Assembly: GCF_020882245.1 (NCBI RefSeq)
Contig: NC_083597.1
Coordinates: forward strand, 72,270,152 to 72,334,151
Reading direction: 5' to 3'
From: Rhopalosiphum padi
Taxonomy: Eukaryota > Arthropoda > Insecta > Hemiptera > Aphididae
DNA length: 64,000 nt
A model generated the notes under the pieces. That model had not been told where the DNA came from and did not search any database. It worked only from the letters and a program-made list of their open reading frames with translations. The position numbers and the translations under genes were made by a program. Positions 11,748-24,700 of this stretch are shown in pieces. Within the stretch, counting starts at the first letter, position 1; the number at the start of each line of letters is the position of its first letter.

Positions 11748-14020
11748 TTATTTATTTATATTTATTGATAGCTTATTCAATTTGAACAGAATTTGAATAA
11801 ATAAATAAACACAAATATTGTTTGATAAAATAAGTAGTTGTCTTAAATTAATCTGATATATTCCATACAATTCAAACCGATAGCGTTCGTGCAATCTTCG
11901 AAGTATAAAACATTTGATCTTAGTAAAAAAATTAAAAGTATGAATTATTATTCCGTTTTAATCATGTATTTAGACATCATCTAATGTGACAAATATATAT
12001 TATATTAATCATACCTGCCGTTTTATTGCAGGGTTTCTTTCTATTATGGACCGTTGATGTAACACAAGACTCATTCGATTAATCTAAAAACCAAAAAATA
12101 ATTTAAATTAAGATAAAACGACAAATCAATCAAATTATGGAATCTTTAAAATCGAATCTACTGTAAAGTAAATAATTAAAAACTGTTATTATTTAATTAT
12201 TATCAAAAATTGTTTTATAAGATATAAATCTGTTATTTAAGTAAAATTTGGGTTACATACACTATGTTATTTTATGTATAAAAATATTAATTGTATGCAT
12301 AAATACTATTTACAATTACATAAGTACAAATGTTAGTTGAATTTTAATATAATAACATTTAAACTTTAATAGTTTTAATAATATTTTTAAACCTCTTTCT
12401 CCGTGATATCTCCAATCTTGTAGAATAGTATAACATTGAATATTTTCGATGATAATATTATAAAAGCATAAAAGGTATAGTTGTTAATATTATTCCTAGG
12501 AAAAATAATATAACGGTACAATATGGTAATAATTTGAACAACATTTACCCCGATAAGGCCAACTATGCCTGACAAACCATATATTGAACTATTGATATCG
12601 TTTAAGCATTCTATAACTTCCAAATACATATCTCTGAATGTGCTTATTGTTGAATATCTTTTCAAGATTTGATCATTTATTTTGTTCACTAACCACTTAA
12701 TGTACAATATTAGTAGTATGTATTCACAAAATGCAACACACTGACATAAATTTAAGATCAACCACTGGACCTAAAAATACATGTATTTTTTATGGCATAA
12801 CGTCGAAGTATTTTTTTAAACACATATTACAAATAAATAACAAAGTATTCTGATTTAATTGAAAACATTGGGTGTAATTTACTTAAATATAAGAGTATGT
12901 CTACCTATTATCATACAGGGAGATAATCCGTTTAATATGTGCTAAATGTTTGTTATATTTCAATTGACATGCATTTTTAAAAGTGAATATGTTCTCAATA
13001 CGATTAAACATATTATACGTCGTAAAGCATGTATCACAGGTTGCATATTCTTAGCTTAAAGTTTGATAATAGTTACCACACTCCAATATTTATGCTAAAA
13101 GCACAAAATCGTCAAAATCTACTTAATCTACATCTTTTGTAAAAACGAAATAACACGGACGGATTTCGTGACCACAATATAAATGATAAAATTTAATTTA
13201 GGTCTACACGGATTTCATAATATAAACTATAAAGTTTAAAATTTAGAAGCTATAAACTATAAATTTATATTATTTGAATTGCTTTTACAATAGTTTTTAA
13301 GAGACTAAAAAACATAGTTAACACACAAAGCGTGATAGAAACAACTAATAATAACATACTCTTAATCATCTAAAAAAAAATTGTAATAAAACATTTTTAC
13401 ATAAAAATAGTTACCGATTGTCTTAAAGTATATAGTGTTTTTGGGTTATTATAATTGTAATTTATCAAACGTATATTATATATTAAGAAATATAAATTAA
13501 GTTCAATTACAATTAACCAATTAATTTTTATTTTTATCGGCCTGGCCACATCCATTTGTATCAACTTTTCGTGAATTGTTTCGAGTTTAGTTAGTACCGT
13601 TGATAGTTTTTTATCGAAAAATAGTCGACATATATTAGAAATAAATTTTCCAATCAATGACAATTCATAACAAATAATTAATATAAACGACGTTAATTCC
13701 GTCATTTCTGAATCCTCATTAGACATCTATAAAATAAAAGTATATAATATGCACATTATACAATTTTGCGATTTGCAAGTGATTCGATATTGGTCTTTTA
13801 TTATATTGATTATACTTCTAAAATCATCAAATTGTAATAATGTATTAATTACCCATTTATTAGCGTCGTATATTCCTACAACGCAAATACTAATTATGAA
13901 ATATCGAAAGACATAAAACATCACCGTTGTCATAAATTTTCCCTGGTTGAAATGAATACTGCCAATTCCGCAAATCAAAAAACACCTGTTAAAACTATTA
14001 AATACTGATCTCACAGTCAT
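11748..14020 (-). CDS. Gr-2: intact gustatory-receptor-like seven-span protein, six exons
   Basis: Probable chemoreceptor at the plasma membrane of taste neurons; ligand unknown. Minus-strand exons, all phase 0: 14020-13853, 13726-13415, 13369-13289, 12770-12393, 12083-12015 and 11918-11748, giving 392 aa with no internal stop. Start is ATG at 14020 (MTVRSVF), as in other copies. Hydrophobic spans include FRYFIISICVVGIY (exon 1), two in exon 2, MLLLVVSITLCVL (exon 3), two to three in exon 4 and CVYLFIQILF (exon 6). The last resembles the Gr motif TYhhhhhQF with Val for Thr. Phase-0 introns near the C-terminus and the length fit the insect Gr family. It is the only receptor copy in the window open in every exon. 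A divergent odorant receptor is less likely. Confidence 0.72.
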
Positions 14021-14187
14021 AATTGTCAATTTTAGTATTTTTTACAAATTAAGTACAACATTAATTGGCAATGATTAGTGTTTTAAGAGTATGTGTCGGC
14101 GTCACTAAATACAAATGAATTTATACAATTATTTTAATGTATTCGCAAACCGATTGATTTATTATCATTATTTTAATTGAATTTGTT

Positions 14188-15022
14188 TCTTACAAAAAAT
14201 TATTGAAGTAAAAAATAAATATTGTTGATAATTTATTTATATTATTTATACGTAATACTCCTATTATACTTGACATGATAATTAATTATACATTGCATAT
14301 GGAATATAAGTGACCCTTTTTGAAATACATTTTCATAATTTAACTAGAATTGATTTGAAAAAATTATTAATTGGATTTTATTATTTTTATTCAGTTTTAA
14401 ATTAAAAATAATTAATAACTAATAAAATAGATAACCATTTTAAAATAATTGTTCAAGTTGGTACTGCGTTATTGAAAAGTAAGCATACTATGGGCTATGC
14501 TAATGGATGTATTCAATTCAAATTGTGCATATTTAATCTTTGTTTATTCTTATACATTTATTTAGGTTATCGATTATTTTACAGGAACATTTAAAAACGA
14601 TCAAAATTGAAACAAAACAATTGCAAATATCTGTAATATTAGATCAATTGTAGAAATTCAATTTGGCAAAAACAATAAAATAAGTATTAAATGTTGATGT
14701 AGAATTATTGAGATCTATAATTAACCATATTCGTAAATATTCCATGTTTTGTAATTTTTTCTCCCTTTTTACTAAAAATTACTGGGTGGATAACAGATTT
14801 ATATATTTTCATACCTAATAATTGGTAAAATGTGAACATTTTAAATCATAATATTACAACGTATGGTGGCTAAGTACACGCATACAAATACATTTAATGA
14901 GGCTTATCAGCTATAAACTAACTTCCGATACATGTTAAAATCACGCTACCAGACGTTGCTCTATGTTCACCAAAAGCCGACGGAGTATAAAAGGAAGTAC
15001 TGCTGTTCCTTTCAGGCATAAA
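14188..15022 (+). repeat. Left arm of a large inverted repeat
   Basis: This stretch matches, inverted, 17551-18166. Matching landmarks include the receptor upstream sequence (CTTGACATGATAATTAATTA), the ATTAGATCAATTGTAGAAATT block, ACTGGGTGGATAACAGAT and the class I Ya upstream region. About 140 bp at 14320-14460 has no partner. The arms flank a ~2.5 kb spacer holding Gr-3 and Ya-3. Confidence 0.7.
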
Positions 15023-15024
15023 AT
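14890..15024 (+). promoter_or_regulatory. Orphan class I Ya promoter fused to antisense receptor sequence
   Basis: It keeps the class I upstream block, with the motif changed to ATCACGCTA, a TATAAAAG box at 14986-14993 and the initiator TTCAGGCATAAAA with A at 15014 (28-bp spacing). At about 15024 the Ya sequence stops within exon 1 and continues into the reverse complement of receptor exon 4. Any transcript started here would be antisense to Gr-3. Confidence 0.7.
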
Positions 15025-15027
15025 AGG

Positions 15028-16069
15028 CGTTCACCAACCATTTAATGTACATTATTATTAGTATGTATTCACAAAATGCAAATCACTGACATAAATTTAA
15101 GATCAACCACTGGACCTAAAAATACGTGTATTTTATATGGAATAACGTCAAAGTATTTTTTTAAGCACATATTACAAATAAATAACAAAGTATTCTGATT
15201 TTAATGAAACATTTGAGTGTAATTTACCTAAATATAAGAGGATGACTACCTATTATCATACATGGAAATAATCCGTTTAATATGTGCTAAATGTTTGTTA
15301 TATTTCAATTAACATGCATTTTTAAAAGTGAATATGTTCTCAATACGATTAAACATATTATACGTCGTAAAGCATGTATCGCAGGTTGAATATTTTTAGC
15401 TTAAAGTTTGATTATAGTTACCACACTTCAATATTTATGCTAAAAGTACAAAATCGTCAAAATCTACTTAATCTACATCTTTTGTAAAAACGAAATAACA
15501 CGGACGGATTTCGTGACCACAATATAAATGATAAAATTTAATTTAGGTCTACACGGATTTTTAATATTAACTATAAAGTTTAAAATTTAAAAGCTTTTAA
15601 CTATAAATTTATATTAATTGAATTGCGTGTACAATAGTTTTTAAGAGACTACAATAAATAGTTAACACACATAGGGTGATAGAAACAACTAATAATAACA
15701 TACTCTTAATCATCTAAAAAAAAATTGTAATAAAATATTTTTACATAAAAATAGTTATCGATTGTTTTAAAGTGTATAGTGTTTTTGGGTTATTATAATT
15801 GTAATTTATGAAACGTATATTACTTATTAAGAAATATAATTTAAGTCCGATTACAATAAACCAATTTATTTTTATTTTTATCTGCCTGGCCACATCCATT
15901 TGTATCAACTTTTTGTGTATTGTTTCGAGTTTAGTTAGTACCGTTGATAGTTTTTTATCGAAAAATAGTCAACATGTATTAGAATAAATTTTCCAATCAA
16001 TGACAATTCGTAACAGCCGAGCATTATTATTGACGTTAATTCCAACATTTCTGAATCTGCATTTTTCAA
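15028..16069 (-). pseudogene. Gr-3: fragment (exons 2-4) of a Gr-2-like receptor
   Basis: A tandem partial copy of Gr-2 (compare 12680-13730). On the minus strand, exon 2 is about 16069-15757, exon 3 15713-15633 and the first part of exon 4 15115-15028, where it is cut at the Ya promoter junction. Exon 1 and exons 5-6 are absent. The exon 2 donor reads AT instead of GT (TCG|ATAACT), and a 1-bp deletion near 15982 shifts exon 2. Exon 3 is still open. No product is expected. Confidence 0.75.
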
Positions 16070-16417
16070 CTTTAAAGTCAAAATTTCATAAAAAGCGAAT
16101 TATACAATTTTGTATGCTTAATACACACTGCTTCAATTTATTATACTTGATATGATAATTAGTCATTTAAAGCATATATAATATTATTAGTAATATTTTT
16201 GACAATTTTAAAATTAATTTTCATAAATTAAATATATGTTATTTGTTAAAAGTGTTAAATATCTATTAAGATATTGAAAGTGTATTACAAATGTTTTAAA
16301 CTATAATCGCGAATCATAATCAAACATTTTTACTAAATAGTATTCGTTCTTGAACAATTGCCTTATAAATTGTTTTATAAACGTAAAATAGCAGAAATAA
16401 ATAAAAAACCAGTTAAT

Positions 16418-17560
16418 TGACGGAAAAGACTGATTTATTTTGCAATGTCAACACATATTATTATAATTATCATTAAATTATAAAAATATGTACAGTTTGG
16501 GCTATGGCATTTTTGGATTTGAGGTTGATGTTGACGTCATGATTTAACAGTTCTAGAACAAACAAAATATTATAAATGTAATAAATAATCTTGCTAAAAT
16601 CAAAGAAGTAGATTCAATATTAGTTAAAATCTTCATAGGTTATTCATTATCATAAGCAGTTAAAAAAAATGAATAAGCCATTTTTTAATAACAACTCAAC
16701 ACAATATTAGATCATATTGATAATCGAGAAAATTCAAGAAAATTATTTTCTTACTGTATAATAAAAATATTATTACTTATTAAAACTTATATACGTTTAC
16801 AAAATGTGTCCTTGAAACTATTTGAATATATAAATTTGATTATATAAATTATTTAGTTATTTATATTTACAAATGCTTGTATATATGGGTTATCTTTAAC
16901 AAATGCATAATTTGACAAGTAACGTAAAAATAAACTATTAAATAAAAAAAAATAATATACCTATTTTTATTCAATTTTAATATATTGTTAAAATTGTGTA
17001 ATAAAAACAATACGTTGTATACTTATATTTGAGTTGCCCGTTATATTGAGTTATTACTACATTCGCTCAAAGTATACGAGACAATAATTAATTGATTTAT
17101 CAATCTTATTTATAGTTGAATTGATGTATCGGTTAATGTGCATTTTTAATACGAATATATATAGCTAAAATTAATATTTTAAAAAACAAAGTAACAAGGC
17201 GAATTGAAAAAGGAAAACAACTAAATATAAATCAATATTCTAATGAAAATATCTTAAAGAATATAATATAAACTCAATAACTCACCATCAATTGGCTGGT
17301 GGCTGGTGTGGCTTTGGCGACCGATTTGATGGCCTTGGCAGATTGGACTTGTCCGACGACAACGATGTTCATTGTTACTTTTTCAGCACCCATTTTTGGA
17401 TTTCGATTTGTTTTCGTTGAATGAATTGAAAACTAAAATTATAGACAAAATATGTAAAATGTAAATGGTTTAAATTAGCTTAAACAAATATATTATTATT
17501 AAATTAGTTATATTATATACTCACTAAGGATTAAATTTGCACAAAAAATGTGTTATGCCT
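16418..17560 (-). ncRNA. Ya: Ya copy 3 (class I): three-exon transcript with 38-aa ORF
   Basis: Minus strand: exon 1 17560-17525, exon 2 17432-17286, exon 3 from 16552. The ORF is 17393-17286 joined to 16552-16544. A TATAAAAG box lies at 17588-17581, initiator TTCAGG with A at 17560, and ATCACGCCA... motif at 17632-17624 (reads ATCACGCCA on the minus strand). AATAAA is at 16440-16435. The peptide is the consensus. This class I gene lies in the inverted repeat, which explains its orientation. Intron 2 is of the Ya-1/Ya-5 type. Confidence 0.7.
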
Positions 17561-18166
17561 GAAAAGAACAACAGTACTTCCTTTTATACTCCGTCGGCTT
17601 TTGGTCAATATAGCAACACCTGGTGGCGTGATTTTCACATGAATCGGTAGTTGGTTTATAGCTGATAAGGCTCTTATACGTCTATTTAGCCATCATACGT
17701 TGTAATATTATCATTTAAGATGTTCACATTTTACCAATTATTAGGTATGAAAATATATAAAATTGTTAGCAACCCAGTAATTTTTAGTAATAAAGGAGAA
17801 AAAATTACAAAACATGTAATATCTCAATAATTCTACATCAACATTTAATTTTTATTATATTGTTTTTTGCCAAATTGAATTTCTACAATTGATCTAATAT
17901 TACAGATATTTGCAATTGTTTTGTATCAATTTTGATCTTTTTTCAATGTTTCTGTAAAATAATTGATAACCTAAATAAATGTATAAGAATGAACAAGGAT
18001 TAAATATGCACAATTTGAATTTTAAAAAAAGGTCATTTATATTCCATATCCGTTGTATGATTAATTATCATGTCAAGTATAATGAGAGTATTACGTATAA
18101 AGCGTATACATAAATTATCAACAATATTTGTTTTTTACTTCAATAATTTTTTGTAAGAAACAAATT
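17551..18166 (-). repeat. Right arm of the large inverted repeat
   Basis: Inverted partner of 14188-15022. It begins in the Ya-3 promoter and ends in receptor upstream sequence (TTCAATAATTTTTTGTAAG). It then joins directly to receptor intron 3 sequence at about 18170, so exons 1-3 of the following receptor are missing. Confidence 0.7.
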
Positions 18167-18379
18167 AAAAATGCATGTTAATTGAAATATAACAAACATT
18201 TAGCACATATTAAACGGATTATCTCTCTGTATGATAATAGGTAGTCATACTCTTATATTTAGGTAAATTACACGCAAATTTTTCAATTACATCAGAATAC
18301 TTTGCTTTATGTTTCTAAGATATTTTTAAAACAAATACTTTAACAAAATGCTAAATAAAAAACATATTTTTTTTTTTAG

Positions 18380-19377
18380 GTTGAATGGTTTTTCTCAAAT
18401 GTATGTCACTGCGTTGCATTTTGTGAATACATATTACTAATATTGTACATTAAGTGGTTAGTGAACAAAATAAATGATCAAATCTTGGAAAGATATGCAA
18501 CAATAAGCACACTTAGAGATTTGTATTTGGAAGTTATAGAATGCTTAAACGATATCAATAGTTCAATATATGGTTTGTCAGGCATAGTTGGCCTTATCGG
18601 GACAAATGCTGTTGAAATTATTAACATATTGTACCGTTATATAATTTTCCCAGGAAAATTTTTTCCTGATCATGATTATATTACTTCGTTTTTTTTAATG
18701 GAATTATCAATAAAAAAATTTAATGTTATAGTATTCTACAAGATTGGACATATGACGGAAAAAGAGGTTTTTAAATTATATTATTAAAATTATAAAAGTT
18801 TAAATGCTAAAATATTAAATTTAAAATTTGATACTCTTATACTTATGTAATTATATACATATAGTATTTATGCATATCAAAAAAAAACATATATTTTCAT
18901 ACATAAAAATATACATGTATCATTATTACCGAAAATTTACTTAAATCATTAATATGTATATCTTGTAAATAATTTGTGATAATAGTTAACAATTGATTTT
19001 ACATTCGATTTCTTATTATTGTATTTGATTTGAGCGTCCATCTTAAATTATATTTTTTTTTGGTTTTTAGATTAATCGGATGAGTCTTGTATTACATCAA
19101 CGGTCCACGATAGAAAGAAATCCTAGAATAAAACGGCAGGTATGATTAATGTATTTACTATATTCGCTATAATTGATACGTCATATATCGTGACTCCAAC
19201 GGAATAATGATTTTTATTTATATTAAGATCAAGTATTTTATGCTACGAAGATTGCACGAACACTATCATTTTAAGTTGTATGGAATATGTCAGATTAATT
19301 TAAGACAACTACTCATCTTATCAAACAAAATATGCGCTTACTTATTTATTCAAATTCTGTTCAAATTGAATAAATAA
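18380..19377 (+). pseudogene. Gr-4: 5'-truncated receptor, exons 4-6 intact
   Basis: Exons 4 (18380-18766, 129 codons), 5 (19071-19139) and 6 (19228-19377, TAA) are open, in phase 0, and end with CAYLFIQILFK. Exons 1-3 are absent: receptor 5'-flank sequence is joined to intron 3 near 18170, a deletion at the edge of the inverted repeat. Exon 4 has a two-codon insertion relative to Gr-1 after IIFPGK. The open exons suggest the truncation is fairly recent, or that the exons are used in another transcript. Confidence 0.7.
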
Positions 19378-20880
19378 CCAATAAATATAAATATTTAATA
19401 GGTATAGTTTTAGTCATTTAACAGTAATTGTATTCTCTGTTTATTATAACAATATTAAGAAAATTTGTTTTCAATTATTATACTAATCAGGTATTTTCTC
19501 TGCTTGATTGTTATTGTGACTGTAGTTTATTTTTATATTGAAGGCCAGTAAAGTCATTTATATGTGTAGTGACAAAATGTTTCAAGTTTCTTCATGTCAT
19601 GTTTTATTAAATTAAGACAAAGTTTGTCAAAAAAGTATGACGATCACTAAGGTATGTTTTACTTTTCATAGCTACTTTATTTAGTTTTGTATAATTTATA
19701 GTTAAAATTAAATTAAATAATTTTTATACCATTTTATGTTTTTTCAATATTGATACGAATACGAAATACAACATCAACTATAAATTTACTTACGTGGAAA
19801 CTAATAAGTTATCAATATATATAAAAAATATACAATTAATTAGTTGTAGTTCAGTAATTATATTTTCTGAATATTAAACTAATATTAACAAAATATGTTT
19901 AGAAATATTATAAAATCAGTTTTTTGCTCTACTTGATAGTAAATGTGTTGTGTATTTAACACATCCATCGGGATGTGTTAAAAATGAACAGCTTATGTTT
20001 ACATATTATCATTTTTTTTAATTAATTAATAAAATTGTTGTTATTTTCATAAATTACTCTTCATATATTTACATCGTGTTGGTATTTATGTAACACGATT
20101 GAAATGTATTAAAAAAAACTTGCATAATATGTTAAATCCACAATACATAATAAATCTTGATTATTAGAATTTTCTGTAATTATTAAAACTGCTAAAAAAG
20201 ACATTTTTAATATTTATTTGTCAACAAATGTTTATTTTTTATACAATGTCCTGCTGATTGAGATTGTAAAATTCTTTTAAATTAGCTTTAATATTTGGGA
20301 ATAATCATCTTATATATAATATATTTATATACGCAATGACAAAATACAGAGTTCAACATCAAATAAAAAAGCGCACACGAGGAATCGTCTAAAATAAATA
20401 AATATTTTATTATTTGAATATACACAATTATATATTATGATTGGATCACAGCGGTCGCTGTCATAGCGATAACACGCGTGGTCACATCTTTCTGATTTAA
20501 ATGTGTTCTTCTCTGGTGAAAATATAGAGTTTTGTATTTTTTTTCCATACTGAACTTTAGCATTTAATTCGGCATCAATTTGAAGTCAGCCCATTCTAAA
20601 TTCTCCCCATATAGGTAGTTTAAATTTTGAATCACGTCCACAGTCAAAAGTAAGAAATATATTATACTCATATTATATTATCTTAGGTATTATTTGGGTG
20701 TTTTACCGTTAAGTTTTGTTACAGTAATATAAATATATAGTTTGAAAAGACACTGTTTAAATTTCAGAGATTCGGGAAAATAATTATGATATTTTTTGCA
20801 TGTTTTTTTTCTGGTTAACAATACCTGTCATGATGTCAGCTTGCAAAATTTTACATTTCTAGCGTAAATGAAATGCCACC
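19378..20880. other. Receptor 3' flank and Ya-downstream repeat, no gene
   Basis: 19378-19560 and 19850-19980 carry pieces of the receptor 3' flank. From about 20240 the sequence follows that at 55670-56330, which lies beyond the 3' end of Ya-11; part of it is present inverted at 39330-39530. No coding region is supported. Confidence 0.45.
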
Positions 20881-20884
20881 ATTT

Positions 20885-20935
20885 TAAACGGCAGAAAATA
20901 TATATTTATTTTGTGAATTAACAGTTATGAGTAAT
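20885..20935 (-). pseudogene. Remnant of a Ya exon 3 (Ya-11 type)
   Basis: The minus strand keeps AACTGTTAA (20926-20918) and AATAAA (20910-20905), but the 3' UTR between them has been deleted and the acceptor is lost. The flank (TTAAACGGCAGAAA) matches that of Ya-11 at 56310-56330. No upstream exons were found. Confidence 0.6.
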
Positions 20936-21114
20936 CCAAATAAATCAAAAATTTAAGCTGTTTTAAATTATCAACTATAAAAATTGAATTTAGGATTAAA
21001 ACAAAAATTCTGGCGTTATTATCGTCAAATACAAAAATTCTGTTTTTTCAAACCAATATACACCTCACTACAAGAACATAGTTTAATAACCACATGTATT
21101 TAGCCTTCCTTTAA

Positions 21115-21297
21115 TCATACCAAATCAACTCGATATCAACTCATCATACAATCATATCAAATAATGTGACAGCCTCAAAGTTCCCGAAATCAACACAACC
21201 AACTCCAAAGAAACCTAAACGGCCAAACTCCATCAAACAAATCATTATAAAAATAGACGAATTGTTGGAACTCGCCAAAACCATTTTCGAAAAGTAG
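21115..21297 (+). other. Unexplained 60-codon open stretch of higher GC
   Basis: An open frame without ATG, preceded by TAA, contains a basic Pro-rich part (KSTQPTPKKPKRPNSIKQ) and then an amphipathic part (IDELLELAKTIFEK). Base composition is richer than the neighbours. Its stop lies in sequence matching the 3' flank of plus-strand Ya copies (AAGTAGAGTGCACTA), so the frame may be cut by a junction near 21291. It could be a transposed exon of an unrelated gene, or chance. Confidence 0.3.
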
Positions 21298-23660
21298 AGT
21301 GCACTATTTTTTATACTTATTCTAATATTGGTACATTTTTATATATTACAATAATTACCAAATTATAAGACTAAGCTATTTAAACGTTTTTAACACAATT
21401 CTGGTTTTTACATTTTCAAATGTACTAATGGGAAAGGCTGTAAATAAATCTTACTCCTTATAGTTTACAGACTACAGAGTAATCGTAAATTACAACTATA
21501 CAATATTTTTATATTATTTTATAATAATGATTTCTTACTATACTCTAAATAATATAGGTTCATTTTTAATATTTAATATTATTAATTAAAATATATATTA
21601 AAATAAAAAATATATATATCTTTACGTTATACATACTTATCGGTTTAATTGGGTTGTGATAACCAATTACACGATAACAACGTAAAATACAATACGCTTT
21701 TTTAATACATTTTAATATTTTTTGGTAATTGTCGATACGTTTTCGTAATTTTAATTTTTCGGAATATCTGTGGAATTAGCTTATCCGTGGACGCTCTGCT
21801 ACCCTATTCCGCAGATAATCGAGAGTACAATGAATTTCTTAAACATTTGAAATTTAAATGCTTATAAACAAAGATTGTGGCTAAACGAAAAAAAAAGAAA
21901 ATCAAGATAGTAAGTAACTGTATTATCTCGTAAGTTTTTTTCATCAATATCTAATGAAATCTAAATTGAAGAATATATCTTATTCATTATAAATTATATT
22001 AGATTTATAATTTATAATTCTATAATAATATACTAATAAAGTTTTATGTATAAAATACATTAACAAGCGATTAATATTATCTAAGAAAAAATAATATTTA
22101 GTACAATATATGTCTGATTGTGACTTAGGTAATTTAGTTGAAGTTCTTTATACTGAACTTTAAATATTCTGGTTAGATACTTTGAGTATACCATAAAATA
22201 TTTAAATATGAAATCCTCTGAATTACCGTCTTACTTGAATGATGTTACATCCTTTATTTTTATGAATATATATAATATATCTTATTAATTATTATTGTTT
22301 ATAACTAAAAATGCACTTATTACCTTCTTATTGCGATTGTAAAATTCCTTTAAATTAGCTTCAATATTTTGAAATAATGACAAAATATGTAGTTAAATAT
22401 AAACTACAAATGTGCATACGTGAAAACGTTAAGACAAATACATATATTTATATATACATAATAAGATAATAATTATTATGATTGGATTCGTAGCGATATC
22501 ATGCTTGGTTACAACTTTTACATTGAACCTTGGTCTTCTATGGTAACAACTGTTTTGAACAAATCATATCATTGAAAATTGATTTGTTGAGAGTATCAGA
22601 GTTATAATATAAATTTAAAACTATATATATATATAACTTTTAACAAACTATATTTCAATGACACGAATTTTTGTTTTAGTAGCTAATGCTACTCATGGGC
22701 CCCTACACGTACATGTTAAGTGGGGCCAATTATCTACTAAATAATAAAATAAAATAAATAAAACATGCACGAATTTCTATATTATGAAATTGTTTTGTAT
22801 AAAATGATCTAGAAACATTTTATATTTAAAGAAAATATGTTAAAATTCTACGATATTGTAAATTTAATCTTTTCACATATTTCGTTAAAAAATATTTGAA
22901 TTCATTCTAAACTTAATGAGATATAATGACACTATATGTTTCAAGGAAAAAAAAATATTACTAATATAATTTAAAAATGAATCTCATGTCCAAAGTATAA
23001 ATCTTAGTAAAATTAATAATAAGTATAATCATTATTTTAATAATGATTCTTAAAACAAAAAAACGGTAATAGAGATAATATGTACCTATATCTCGTAGTT
23101 TTTTTCTTCATTATCTAACAAAATTTTAATATAAGAATATAGCTTATATATTATGATCCTATAATATTATTATTCCAATATATTTGTATATGTAAAAGTC
23201 TTTGACAAGTGATGAATGTTGTCCAAGAATGAATATTATGTACTATGTAGTATGAATGTATAATAAATATCTGACTGTGACTTAGGTATTGTAGTTTAAG
23301 TTCTTTATATTAATATAAATATTTAATGTTTATTAATATTTAGGTAAGATACCTTGAGTGAAATCTAAAATTATTATATTAATTACTATAAAAGCATTTC
23401 GCATGACTGTTATAATAATCTTCCTACATTAAAATATTAAAATATCAATCGTCTAAAATAATTAAACAAAAGTATAATACATAGGTAACTAGGATTTTTT
23501 ATCCAAATATTCATGATTATAATATACTTACATAATAACCTAATACAAAACCCATAATAAGTATTTTTAATAGCTTGGTTAATACTTCTTAGTGGTTAAA
23601 AAGTACAAAACAACATTCAAAACATCGGAAAAGGTAAAGATTAAAAATAAGTACAAACAG
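21298..23660. repeat. Ya 3'-flank modules, no gene
   Basis: 21298-21600 matches the plus-strand Ya-1 3' flank (compare 6240-6860, which has a hAT-like insertion). 22225-23660 is duplicated at 33110-34530, including the unusual patch GCTACTCATGGGCCCC. No ORF, RNA gene or splice structure was found. Confidence 0.55.
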
Positions 23661-23666
23661 TTATGT

Positions 23667-24700
23667 TTATCGGAAAGGACTGATTTATTTTATGGTGTCA
23701 ATACTGATATGAATTACATATTATTGTATTGTTAGGCTATGGCATTTTTGAGTGTGTGATTAATTGACTACATGAATTAACAGTTCTGAAACAAAAAAAT
23801 AAAAAAAAAAATATAAATTTCCATACTAAAAATCATTTAACATAAATTATACCATATTTTTATAAAACAATACATAAAATAAATGAGAGTATAATATTAT
23901 AATATTGCTATTTACGAATTAGTATTCAAGCATTTTAAACAATAACTATATATTATATATTTTTAAGTTAAATCATAATAAATTTCATCTATTTACGAAA
24001 TAATAAACAAAAATAAGTAGTCAGCTTTTATATTTAACTTCACATTTTTAAAAAACTAATTTTTATTATGAACAACCACTACAAAATAAAATATACAAAT
24101 ACATGAAATTTTGATTTCCATTACAATTAATGGGAGTCTACCTTGCTTAAGTTAAAATGGTCGATGAAAAAAGTCATTCAATAAAAAAAAATACATTTTA
24201 TTTACGATTTAAAGTGTATATAAATTTGTACTTTTTTTATATTGTTTATAATACTAATGCTAATAAACATGAATTAATTTTTATTAAAATAGTCAGGTTT
24301 AAAACCTACGTTTTATACGTTTTCATAATTATTAAGAGCTTTATAATATATTGAGAATATGAAAAATATTGATTTTAGTTTGAAAATATCGGCTCATTTA
24401 CTATAACATTATTTAAATGTTGTATAGTTAATTATTTGTACTCACCATCAATTGGCTGGTGGCTGGGGTGGCTTTGGCGACCGATTTGATGGCCTTGGCA
24501 GATTGGACTTGTCCGACGACAACGATGTTCATGGTTACTTTTTCAGCGCCCATTTTTGATTTGTTGGTTGGTTTTTGAGGATTAAAGTGAAAACTGCAAG
24601 TAGAAATAAAATTGTTATTAATTCGATATCAAAATAAAACTGTTAATTTCGTTTTGTACTTACCAAAGAATAAATTCGCACAAAAAGATGTGTTATGCCG
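23667..24700 (-). ncRNA. Ya: Ya copy 4 (class II): three-exon transcript with 38-aa ORF
   Basis: Minus strand: exon 1 about 24700-24664, exon 2 24593-24446, exon 3 from 23785. The ORF is 24553-24446 joined to 23785-23777. The exon 1 donor is GTAAGT. TATATAAA is at 24728-24721, ATCACGCCA at 24773-24765, AATAAA at 23689-23684. The peptide is the consensus (Val-25, Ala-28). It is divergent from Ya-5 with 2.9 kb between starts, and is nearly identical to Ya-8. Confidence 0.7.

Noticed and set aside
24157..24354. 65-codon frame
   Set aside because: Lies inside intron 2 of Ya-4 on the opposite strand and is not conserved in Ya-2 or Ya-10.
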